In this document: positions 1 through 6,786 of the stretch, one piece after another | Layout: each line of letters opens with the position of its first letter | How positions within the stretch are numbered: position 1 is the first letter of the stretch | Source: a virus | IMG/VR virus record: IMGVR_UViG_3300005912_000077 | Location: 1 to 20,674 of that record | DNA: 20,674 bases | Reading direction: 5' to 3' (one strand) | Position numbers and translations under genes: made by a program | The notes under the pieces: generated by a model | Database searches by the model: none | What the model was told of the DNA's origin: nothing | Seen by the model: the letters and a program-made list of their open reading frames with translations, nothing else

Positions 1-1238
1 ATATTAATACCCACAGCGGCCACACCATAAGTCGCCACAATAATCTTGTTAGTAGAAGTTTTAATTTCATCGTATTCTTCTTTTCTGTCTTTAGTTTTTA
101 CTTCGCCTGAAATAAACACACTGTCTGGAATCTCATTTATTATAAACTTTCCTGACTCTATTCTGTCAACCAAAACGAGTGTATTTCCAGTTTCTGCAAT
201 ACCTGACACTAGTTTACTAATCCACTCCATGCGTGTGCTATCAGTAACTAGGTATTTTAATTCGCCTGGATAACTTTCAAACTCTTTCCATTCCTGAGTT
301 TGAATAATGTTAACATGGCATTGACTCAATACTCCTTTTTCCTGCAATTCGTACGCCGCTACTCGATGCACCACTTCGCCTAATGCAGACTTGATGTTTA
401 GAAATTCAATGTCCTCTTTTGGTACGGTGCCGGTTAGGCCCCATCGGATAGGAGCATTGCTCATATTTTGAGTCAGTAACTTTTTAAGTACATCTGCTTT
501 GGCCATGTGTACTTCGTCTACCATTACGGTACTCACACCATCTAAAAATTCTGCCAAAGTCAGTAAGTCATTTTCGGTGGAGTTTTTTGATTTCTTATCT
601 AAAATATTTAAACTTTGCCATGTGCAGATAGTATGAGTTTTATTGAGGTCTTTTCTATCTCCGTAGTATACACCTACATCAAGTTGACAGTTAATAAAAT
701 CTTCTTCTGTCTGTTCAACAAGACTTTTGTTAGGTACAATTGTAATTGTACGACCGTATTTTTCCACAATTTTTGCCAATGTTGCAGTTATAATTGTCTT
801 ACCAAAACCTGTAGCAATTTCCTGAATGCATTGAGGATTCTCAAGGAACTTGTTAACAACTTCTACCTGGTCGTCACGTAGTCTAATCTTTTCTCCAGCA
901 AATCGATGCCCTTCTGGCCATGTTTGATTTCCCCAAAAATCTTCTTCAACTTTTTCAAATTCTAACGGCGTGGATTTTCGGTAATCTTCAAGTGTAGGAT
1001 CGTAACCCATGCGAACAAGTTCTTCAATTACCTCAGGTAATAGACTCATGTAGGTGGTACCGCCAAGTCCGAAGAAACTTGTGCAACCGTCCCACCTGCC
1101 TAATTTGTACGCAGGCAAGTATCTGGCTTTTTGATCAAAATATTTGAATTTTTTAACCAACGCTTTACGAGTTTCAAGATCGAGATTTTCAATCTTTACG
1201 TTTACTTCGTCTTTGATTACAATTTTGCAAAAACTCAA
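1..1238 (-). CDS. uvsW: UvsW-like recombination DNA/RNA-DNA helicase, 3' end outside window
   Basis: Partial superfamily 2 helicase: 412 codons are present and the gene runs off the left edge. Reading the minus strand gives an N-terminal region with RYLPAYKLGRWDG (about residues 39-51), like the small DNA-binding N-domain of T4 UvsW. A Q-like LRDDQ follows (about 120-124), then Walker A ATGFGKT (142-148), a DEVH box (about 238-241) and LTGT (motif III). The visible end, ATYGVAAVGIN, resembles the UvsW RecA2 motif V region. In T4, UvsW drives branch migration and R-loop removal, moving replication from origins to recombination-dependent initiation. I place the start at TTG (1238), which overlaps the upstream stop as TTGA; the first in-frame ATG is about 60 codons later and would remove the conserved N-domain. 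The gene ends the visible recombination operon. Family assignment is firm; the rare start codon is inferred. Confidence 0.9.
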   Translation of the reverse strand, partial: MSFCKIVIKDEVNVKIENLDLETRKALVKKFKYFDQKARYLPAYKLGRWDGCTSFFGLGGTTYMSLLPEVIEELVRMGYDPTLEDYRKSTPLEFEKVEEDFWGNQTWPEGHRFAGEKIRLRDDQVEVVNKFLENPQCIQEIATGFGKTIITATLAKIVEKYGRTITIVPNKSLVEQTEEDFINCQLDVGVYYGDRKDLNKTHTICTWQSLNILDKKSKNSTENDLLTLAEFLDGVSTVMVDEVHMAKADVLKKLLTQNMSNAPIRWGLTGTVPKEDIEFLNIKSALGEVVHRVAAYELQEKGVLSQCHVNIIQTQEWKEFESYPGELKYLVTDSTRMEWISKLVSGIAETGNTLVLVDRIESGKFIINEIPDSVFISGEVKTKDRKEEYDEIKTSTNKIIVATYGVAAVGIN

Positions 1239-2428
1239 TTTAATTTTTCTTTCTTAGTAGGAGCGTATCTTATGACATTAGACATTGTATCAATGTAACT
1301 GTTGATACTATAGTGAGAACTCCATGTTGCACTCAAATTAACCACAAATTTGAATTGCAGGCCAGATTTTACTACAGGCTTTGGAAGTTTCTGACTAATG
1401 AAAACAACTTTTGTATTTTCGCTAATGGGATTGTTTAGTTTACACTCTTTCACAAGATCATTAAAGACTGAACCGTTTCCGTTATCTAGTCTAAACATCA
1501 CAGAAATGTCTTTTTCTTCAAAATTTTGTGATTTTAACCAAAAATACCAGGTACGCAAACTCTGTAGTTCATCACCGCCCGGAACAACAATTAATGCAGG
1601 CAAATTGTATTTGAACAGGTCAGTAAACTGACCAATGGCAAATTCTTCTGAGTCAAATTCTGTCACTTTCGTGTTAGTTTTTGTTAAAAACGATTCAAAA
1701 AGAGGCGAAAAATTTGCCTTTTGAACCATTTCTTCTACCTTTTCAGACCAGGTAGTAATTCCGTACATTCGTGCCAGCAACATGACATGTTTAAGGTCAT
1801 TTACTTTAGGTTGTGGTACACTTGTGTGTACGTTTCTAAAAACAAACTGATCTTCAATCACATCCAGGCAAGGTACGTAATTGTCAATTTTCTCAAAAAT
1901 TTCTGCGATCTTGTCGTAATGTTGTTTAAATGCCGGGTCAAGGATATATTGATCATTAACAATATTATGTTGTAGCCAAACAACTGAAGCCTCTTCTAAA
2001 TCAAAATCCCAAGACTTGTTTTCTGAATTCCAATTAACTCTGTGTCCAGCATACTCTGATTTATATTTCTTAATTTTTGCCACTAGACTATCGTTATAGG
2101 GAAATTTTACCTTGATGCACTTATCTTCAATTTCGATAGACGAAACAGGAATGTACGATTCTAACAACCGAGATTTGAACTCCGGATTGTCCAACGCCGG
2201 GATAACATCCTGGCCCAATGCTGCAATCAGTTGGCCGTTATATCGTTCACACAACTTGATAGAAACGTTTCTTTGCTTGAGAGTAAGACCGCGATGTTCG
2301 TCGCATGCCATAGAAAGGTTAGAAACAATACTGTGATCGAACGAACTGACTTTTACAGTGCCGTTTGAAAACATGTACTGGCCACCGTTGCCTAATCTAC
2401 ACATCAAATCTTCGATATAAAGTTTCAT
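1235..2428 (-). CDS. Conserved-type phage protein with HARP-like segment and helicase-like C-terminus, function unknown
   Basis: A 397-aa protein between uvsY and uvsW. Visible parts: residues 44-66 (RGLTLKQRNVSIKLCERYNG) are helical and basic. Residues about 98-143 contain VKFPYNDSLVAKIKKY followed by VNWNSENKSWDF, a pattern like HARP-type DNA-binding modules of annealing helicases (FPY, then a W-containing turn). The C-terminal ~130 residues alternate hydrophobic strands and helices (LPALIVVPGG, TKVVFISQK, FKFVVNLSATW), as in a RecA-like helicase domain. I find no Walker A GKT/S or DExx motif, so it is probably not itself an ATPase. Its start overlaps the uvsY stop by 4 nt (ATGA) and its stop overlaps the uvsW start, so it is probably translated with them. 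A role as a DNA-binding partner of UvsW or UvsY is inferred. Its existence as a gene is certain; the fold is a guess from pattern. Confidence 0.85.
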   Translation of the reverse strand: MKLYIEDLMCRLGNGGQYMFSNGTVKVSSFDHSIVSNLSMACDEHRGLTLKQRNVSIKLCERYNGQLIAALGQDVIPALDNPEFKSRLLESYIPVSSIEIEDKCIKVKFPYNDSLVAKIKKYKSEYAGHRVNWNSENKSWDFDLEEASVVWLQHNIVNDQYILDPAFKQHYDKIAEIFEKIDNYVPCLDVIEDQFVFRNVHTSVPQPKVNDLKHVMLLARMYGITTWSEKVEEMVQKANFSPLFESFLTKTNTKVTEFDSEEFAIGQFTDLFKYNLPALIVVPGGDELQSLRTWYFWLKSQNFEEKDISVMFRLDNGNGSVFNDLVKECKLNNPISENTKVVFISQKLPKPVVKSGLQFKFVVNLSATWSSHYSINSYIDTMSNVIRYAPTKKEKLN

Positions 2429-2880
2429 AACGAAACGTCTTCCATTCCTGCTGTTCTTAATTTGATAATATTACTTATTTGCCACTGTTTGATATCTAGA
2501 GCCTTGATGATGCCAAGCCAATTATTTCGTAACAATGCAAACTCGTTGATAATTTTTTCCATATCAACTACGTCTGCTTCACCGTCAACATATTTTTCAA
2601 CATCTCTCGAACTCAATGCTCGTTGATAATTTTCGAGGTATTTTTTAAATGTCTTTGATCGCAATCTACGTAATTCAATGTTGAGGTATTCAAGGATACC
2701 TTCAATTTCTTGAAGTTCGTTAAATCGCTGTGCTACAATGCCTGGCAAAGAAGCAGAGGCTTTTTCTATGTTACCATAAATCTTAGCCTCTTTCTTCGCA
2801 TCTTCTAACTCAGAGTAATAATAATCAATACAAGCCGGTAAGTAAGCAATATCTTTACTTACTTTGCTGTACCAATTCAT
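2425..2880 (-). CDS. uvsY: UvsY-like recombination mediator
   Basis: A 151-aa protein, close in size to T4 UvsY (137 aa). It is mostly helical, with a basic central stretch (LNIELRRLRSKTFKKYLENY, about residues 67-86), then SSRDVEKYVDGEADVVD and a C-terminal segment LLRNNWLGIIKALDIKQWQ. This succession resembles marine T4-like UvsY proteins. UvsY is a hexameric mediator that displaces gp32 from ssDNA and loads UvsX for presynaptic filament assembly. The position two genes after uvsX and upstream of uvsW supports the call. The start ATG shares one base with the stop of ORF82 (TAATG), and its stop overlaps ORF397. Sequence similarity to T4 UvsY itself is weak, so the call rests on pattern, size and neighbourhood. 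Confidence 0.8.
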   Translation of the reverse strand: MNWYSKVSKDIAYLPACIDYYYSELEDAKKEAKIYGNIEKASASLPGIVAQRFNELQEIEGILEYLNIELRRLRSKTFKKYLENYQRALSSRDVEKYVDGEADVVDMEKIINEFALLRNNWLGIIKALDIKQWQISNIIKLRTAGMEDVSL

Positions 2881-3128
2881 TAGTATTCCTCGTTATCTTC
2901 GTCTTCAAACTCTGGTTCTGGATCATCCCACTCTGCTGCTTGTGATACTACAGATCTGATAGCAACATCAAGTGCATTGTCATAACCGATATAACTTTCC
3001 AGTTCAGCAATTTCAATTTCGTGATTTAATAAAAAATCAACATATTGATGTGCAGCAGTTTCTTTATTTTTTTCTGGAATATATTCTTTAAATGTATCCC
3101 AAATTTCCATAGTTAAACTTTCATCCAT
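2880..3128 (-). CDS. Small acidic protein between uvsX and uvsY, function unknown
   Basis: An 82-aa protein. The N-terminal part is predicted helical and reads like a small folded domain (MEIWDTFKEYIPEKNKETAA, then QYVDFLLNHEIEIAELESYIG, then DVAIRSVV). The last 17 residues (from EWDD to EEY) contain 11 Asp/Glu, forming an acidic tail. It joins uvsX upstream and uvsY downstream by one-base TAATG overlaps, so it is almost certainly cotranslated with both. Small proteins of this type occur beside uvsX in other T4-like aquatic phages, as far as I recall; I know no demonstrated function. The acidic tail recalls the protein-recruiting acidic tail of gp32. A role in regulating UvsX or gp32 interactions is inference only. 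Confidence 0.82.
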   Translation of the reverse strand: MDESLTMEIWDTFKEYIPEKNKETAAHQYVDFLLNHEIEIAELESYIGYDNALDVAIRSVVSQAAEWDDPEPEFEDEDNEEY

Positions 3129-4183
3129 TATACTTCTTCCTCAGTTACAGTTTTAGCAAGGACGGGCAAAGAATCTTCACTCCACTCGCCCATAATAATT
3201 TTAAGGTTGTCTTCAGTCCATCCTTTACGGAAGTAAGAATGAATTTCACCAGATACCTTACTTATATATTGTAACTTATTTCCTGATTTTGTCAAGACTC
3301 CCATCTTTTCAAACATGTCTAAAAGACCGCTTGTGGCCGCCATACCAGTCGAGTATGGAATCTTAACCTGCACACTTTCAAAAGGTTTTGCATATCGAGT
3401 TTTCATGATCTTGCAAGCAGATCGAATACCTAAAACATCGCTTACTTTATTGCCGTCCTCGTCCTCTTTGAGTTTGAGTTTTTTCATAGCAACGACAATA
3501 CTTGATGCATAAACAAAGCCTTGACCGCCAGAAATTTTGTCATCTGGATCAAACATATCCTGTGACGCATAAGTGTGGTTAGTACACACCATGCCCACAT
3601 TGTAAGAACCAAACATATTGACACAGTTACGAACAAGTGATGTTAGTGCTTTAGGTTTACGGCCCATATCACCTTTCATTTCACCCGCTTGAAACTGATT
3701 AACATCAGTAGGAGTTAACAACATGCCTAGTGAATCAATAACAAACAAAACTTTTGGACGCTCGTCCTCTGGCATTGTTTTGTACTCTTTCATAAACTCT
3801 GAAATAGTTTTTGCTACATCATCAATCATAGCTATGTTCAACTTTAGGAGTTTTTCATCCGAAGTATTAACGCCTAAATCTTCTAGCCACTTTTGATCAA
3901 GTGCATTTTCACTGTCAATCAGTACAACATAAATGTCTTGTTCTTGTGCTGCTTTAATAATGTTACCTGAGCAGATATATGACTTACCTGCACCAGATTC
4001 ACCGGCAAACACAGTTACCTTACCCATCGGAACTCCGCGATGGAAGTCGCCGCTGATTAGATAGTTTAGAGCATAATTGCCAGTACTAATCCAATCAGTC
4101 GGGTCGTTGAAGCCAATACCTAAGCCGTCAATAGACTTAGTAATTGACTTTCTAAATTTAGAAATATCAAATGCTTTTCCCAT
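3128..4183 (-). CDS. uvsX: UvsX RecA-like recombinase
   Basis: A 351-aa strand-exchange protein. Visible motifs are Walker A GESGAGKS (residues 61-68), the catalytic-Glu region LIDSENALD with Glu at 92, and Walker B VLFVIDS (145-151). The DNA-binding loop regions lie around QAGEMKGDMGRKPKALTSLVRN. The N-terminus has the UvsX-type sequence ending in STGNYALNYLISGDFHRGVPMGK. UvsX forms filaments on ssDNA and promotes homologous pairing for recombination-dependent replication and repair. The start is supported by a TAGGAGA Shine-Dalgarno 5 nt upstream. It lies 14 nt after gp32, its ssDNA-binding partner, and its TAA stop overlaps the ATG of ORF82. Length is close to T4 UvsX (about 390 aa), slightly shorter. 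Confidence 0.97.
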   Translation of the reverse strand: MGKAFDISKFRKSITKSIDGLGIGFNDPTDWISTGNYALNYLISGDFHRGVPMGKVTVFAGESGAGKSYICSGNIIKAAQEQDIYVVLIDSENALDQKWLEDLGVNTSDEKLLKLNIAMIDDVAKTISEFMKEYKTMPEDERPKVLFVIDSLGMLLTPTDVNQFQAGEMKGDMGRKPKALTSLVRNCVNMFGSYNVGMVCTNHTYASQDMFDPDDKISGGQGFVYASSIVVAMKKLKLKEDEDGNKVSDVLGIRSACKIMKTRYAKPFESVQVKIPYSTGMAATSGLLDMFEKMGVLTKSGNKLQYISKVSGEIHSYFRKGWTEDNLKIIMGEWSEDSLPVLAKTVTEEEV

Positions 4184-4197
4184 TTTAATCTCCTAAA

Positions 4198-5211
4198 TTA
4201 TTGCTGACGTGATTTAATACGTGCCAAGATGTCCTGTGCTCGTGAACTCGCATCGCTAGTTGCAGGCGCTGCTGCTGGTGCAATACTTGCCGCTGCTTCT
4301 GCGGCATCATCTTCCCAAGGTGCAGATGTAGTTTCTACTACAGGAGCAGATTCTACTTTTGCAACTGGAGTCGCTACTGCTTTTGGAGTAGGAGCAGATC
4401 CTGCATTAGCAGTATTACCGCCGTTAAATCCTGCTGGCTTGAAGTACTGACTCCAACGATCTGGATCGTATGCTTCGACGGCAACTGATGCTTCAAACAT
4501 CTCTTTCATAACTTTGAGTTCAACTTCGCCAGGCTTCTTAGGCAAGAAATCTTTCAAATTAAACGTACCATATTGTTGGAGTGCTGCCTGTTCATCTTCA
4601 CTCAAAGCACGTTCACGACGAGCCCATTGTGAGGTAGAGTAATCTGCATAACCGCCCTTGCTAGTTTTAACAATGCGAAAATCAACGCCACGCAAACTGT
4701 CTGTTGGCAATTCTTCCATGTCTGGATCCAATAATGCGGCCTTGATGATATTAAAAATCTGACTGCCGATAATGAATCGACGAATTGGATTTTCGGGAGT
4801 CTTGCCATCTTCTTTGTGTTCGCTATTAGTAACAAACCCTTGGAACAAGTAAGAACGCTTCTTCCAGTACTTACGACCCATGTCTTCCAAGGACTTGTCC
4901 TTGAACCATGGGCGAACGTCTGTAAGAATAGGACATGTTTCGCCCCACATTTCCATACACGGAACTTGCACAGTTACGGGTTTAGAGTTTGTTTCACCCT
5001 TAATACCGGCGAATGGCAATTTGATCATTGCACGTTCAACCCAGAAAAAAGTGTTGTTTGGATCGGCATCGGGCAAGAAACGAACCGTTGCGGTTTGTCC
5101 TTCTGCGATGTTCCAATGGGGGTAAATTGCGTTGTCTCCACCTGCTGAGCCGCCGGTGTTTTGTTGAGATGATGCCTGAAGTTTTGCTCGAATTTCTGCT
5201 AAAGTTGCCAT
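4198..5211 (-). CDS. gp32: gp32 single-stranded DNA-binding protein
   Basis: A 337-aa protein. The N-terminus MATLAEIRAKLQ matches the cooperativity-type basic start of phage gp32. The core has the OB-fold sequence YPHWNIAEGQTATVRFLPD (30-48), VPCMEMWGETCPI (83-95) and RKYWKKRSYLFQGFV. Aromatic and basic residues suit ssDNA binding. The C-terminal ~70 residues are Ala/Pro-rich with PWEDD and end in ILARIKSRQQ. gp32 coats ssDNA in replication, recombination and repair, and contacts UvsX and UvsY through its C-tail. The T4 zinc site (three Cys, one His) is not conserved here: only Cys85 and Cys93 exist in the whole protein. An AAGGAAA Shine-Dalgarno supports the ATG at 5211. It is the first gene of the recombination operon. 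Confidence 0.93.
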   Translation of the reverse strand: MATLAEIRAKLQASSQQNTGGSAGGDNAIYPHWNIAEGQTATVRFLPDADPNNTFFWVERAMIKLPFAGIKGETNSKPVTVQVPCMEMWGETCPILTDVRPWFKDKSLEDMGRKYWKKRSYLFQGFVTNSEHKEDGKTPENPIRRFIIGSQIFNIIKAALLDPDMEELPTDSLRGVDFRIVKTSKGGYADYSTSQWARRERALSEDEQAALQQYGTFNLKDFLPKKPGEVELKVMKEMFEASVAVEAYDPDRWSQYFKPAGFNGGNTANAGSAPTPKAVATPVAKVESAPVVETTSAPWEDDAAEAAASIAPAAAPATSDASSRAQDILARIKSRQQ

Positions 5212-5273
5212 AATGATTTTCCTTAAAATGTTTTATATTATGCCGCTTCTTTAAAGCCAACTGACTAAAAAGA
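5212..5273 (-). promoter_or_regulatory. gp32 leader with Shine-Dalgarno; likely transcription start region
   Basis: This is the stretch between the terminator and the gp32 ATG. It is A/U-rich near the start codon (minus strand TTTTAAGGAAAATCATT before ATG), with AAGGAAA as Shine-Dalgarno. T4 gp32 represses its own translation by binding an A/U-rich unstructured leader, so the same is possible here. A CATAAT/TAATAT stretch (around 5234-5242) could be a sigma70-type -10, but I see no convincing -35 at proper spacing. No T4 MotA box was recognised. Confidence 0.35.
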
Positions 5274-5306
5274 AAAACTGTGCATACATTAAGTATACAC
5301 AGTTTT
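5274..5306 (-). terminator. Hairpin terminator between ORF474 and gp32
   Basis: A stem of 9 bp (AAAACTGTG with CACAGTTTT), one C/A mismatch, then 4 more bp (ATAC with GTAT) around a 5-nt loop. On the minus strand the stem runs into TTTTTCTTTTT. It lies about 40 nt after the ORF474 stop, and would stop late transcription before the recombination operon. Confidence 0.75.
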
Positions 5307-5345
5307 ATTTATCGTTGCAACCTAATTGATTGCAAAAAATGATTT

Positions 5346-6770
5346 TTATTTTGCCAAGCCTGCTAACCGTTTGATTTCTTCAAATTGTTGAGCATCCATT
5401 TGTTGTTGCTCAAGTGCTTGTCCTTTTTGCGACAACTGCCCAACAAACTGTTCTGCTACTGCTGCGGCGTGATCGCCGAACTGCTTTTTAATATGAGTAA
5501 TAACTCCTGTTTCACCTTTTGGAAACTTGCCAGTAGAAGCATCGTAAAATGATTTTACCACTTCTGCTACTTCACGCATATTTGGTCTTTCTGGAGTAGG
5601 CTCTTTGTTTTCCATTCCTTCTTGTTCATCATATGGTGCTTCGTCTACTACTTCACTATCCTCATCTTCGGCATCACGATCAGTAAGGTCGTCTGCCCAA
5701 TTTTCAAATTGAGAAAACTCATCAACTTGTTGAATTTCATCTTCTTCAGATTCTTGAACTTCTTCTACATGTGCAACATATGCTTCTAAATCAACTTCGC
5801 CTGTTTCTTGCATAATGCTGTGGATCAAAGGAAAATACTGCGTCAAGTCTTCTTTAAAGTTTTTAACGGTAAATTTACTTTTGTAATCTTCCATTGTTGC
5901 TTGGTCCATTACAAATCCTTCATCATTAGCAGGATTGATTGTTTCGACCCATTGTTGATAAAAACCTTGTTTTGAAATTCCTTCGACTGTTTTACGAAGA
6001 TTGTTAAGTTTTAGTTGACTACGCTCTAAAATTTCATTTACTTCTTCGTTCATACCGTCATGATTTCCAACATGGCGTTTAAATGCAGTTAATTGGGCAA
6101 TTTGTTCACTCATTCCAATTATTGAATTACCTACATCATCGTACGGTCGGCCACCATTTGCAACATGTCGTTGCATTGCTTTAGCACCTGCTAAATGCAC
6201 AAACGGATATTTAAAACGTTCGCCTGCTTCATTTTCAATAAACAATGCATTGATATTTCTACTTCTTGCGCCTCGTTGATTTTCATCAACTGTTTTAGAG
6301 TGACGTACTCGAAGTAATGTATTTTCTAATTTACGGAAACTGGTCTTTGGACCTCCATACATTCCGTTAGACTCATTCATATTATTTTCCTTTGTTCCAT
6401 TTTGTGCTAGATATTGAAAATCATTTTTGTTAAGATTGCCTTTGGCAATATCTCTAGTATCAAATCTTAACATTCTACGTTTGGCAAAAAATCTCATTTC
6501 TTTTAAAAAATCATACCACATACTCATAGAAATAGCATCTGCATCTTCTACAAGATCGTATCCGTAGAATATTTTTAGTGATCCTAATTCATTTAGAGAA
6601 ACACTAACACGACCTAGATTATTACCTTCTACAGTAAAATCAAAGTCAAAGAATCTTGCGTCTTTAGGAGCGCTTGTCACTGCACCTGATTCGTCTCCCA
6701 TCTCTAAATTAGAGAATCTACTACGAACTTTGTCAAAAACGTCTTGAGCAATTATTTCAATGATATTCAT
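5346..6770 (-). CDS. Conserved-type T4-like phage protein downstream of gp17, function unknown
   Basis: A 474-aa protein. I start it at ATG 6770 (MNIIEIIAQDVF). A longer open frame reaches 6833 but overlaps the gp17 coding end by 47 nt with uncharacteristic sequence, so I reject it. The N-terminal ~120 residues look like a compact alpha/beta domain (FFDFDFTVEG, LKIFYGYDL, MWYDFLKEMRFFAKRRMLRFDTRD). Residues 185-207 carry RFKYPFVHLAGAKAMQRHVA followed by NGG, which resembles text I remember from uncultured aquatic T4-like phage proteins. A strongly acidic linker (336-389) precedes a C-terminal helical region ending in EEIKRLAGLAK. No signal peptide, membrane segment or enzyme motif is evident. 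Placement behind a late box in the packaging region suggests a virion or packaging-associated protein, but this is inference. Confidence 0.88.
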   Translation of the reverse strand: MNIIEIIAQDVFDKVRSRFSNLEMGDESGAVTSAPKDARFFDFDFTVEGNNLGRVSVSLNELGSLKIFYGYDLVEDADAISMSMWYDFLKEMRFFAKRRMLRFDTRDIAKGNLNKNDFQYLAQNGTKENNMNESNGMYGGPKTSFRKLENTLLRVRHSKTVDENQRGARSRNINALFIENEAGERFKYPFVHLAGAKAMQRHVANGGRPYDDVGNSIIGMSEQIAQLTAFKRHVGNHDGMNEEVNEILERSQLKLNNLRKTVEGISKQGFYQQWVETINPANDEGFVMDQATMEDYKSKFTVKNFKEDLTQYFPLIHSIMQETGEVDLEAYVAHVEEVQESEEDEIQQVDEFSQFENWADDLTDRDAEDEDSEVVDEAPYDEQEGMENKEPTPERPNMREVAEVVKSFYDASTGKFPKGETGVITHIKKQFGDHAAAVAEQFVGQLSQKGQALEQQQMDAQQFEEIKRLAGLAK

Positions 6771-6775
6771 AAGTC

Positions 6776-6783
6776 TATTTATG
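6776..6783 (-). promoter_or_regulatory. T4-late-type box for ORF474 (CATAAATA)
   Basis: The minus strand reads CATAAATA, 7 of 8 matching the T4 late consensus TATAAATA. It sits exactly 5 nt before the ORF474 ATG, with no Shine-Dalgarno between. If used, the transcript would begin at or next to the ATG. Confidence 0.6.
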
Positions 6784-6786
6784 CGT

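Noticed and set aside
46-881. Small plus-strand frames at the left end (46-273 and 615-881)
   Set aside because: They are antisense to uvsW, which reads through with intact helicase motifs.
4816-5213. Three overlapping plus-strand frames opposite gp32
   Set aside because: All are antisense to a confidently identified gene, mutually overlapping, and lack domain content.
5314-5335. TTGCAA repeated twice near the terminator
   Set aside because: TTGCAA is its own reverse complement and two copies 15 nt apart are expected by chance in this composition.
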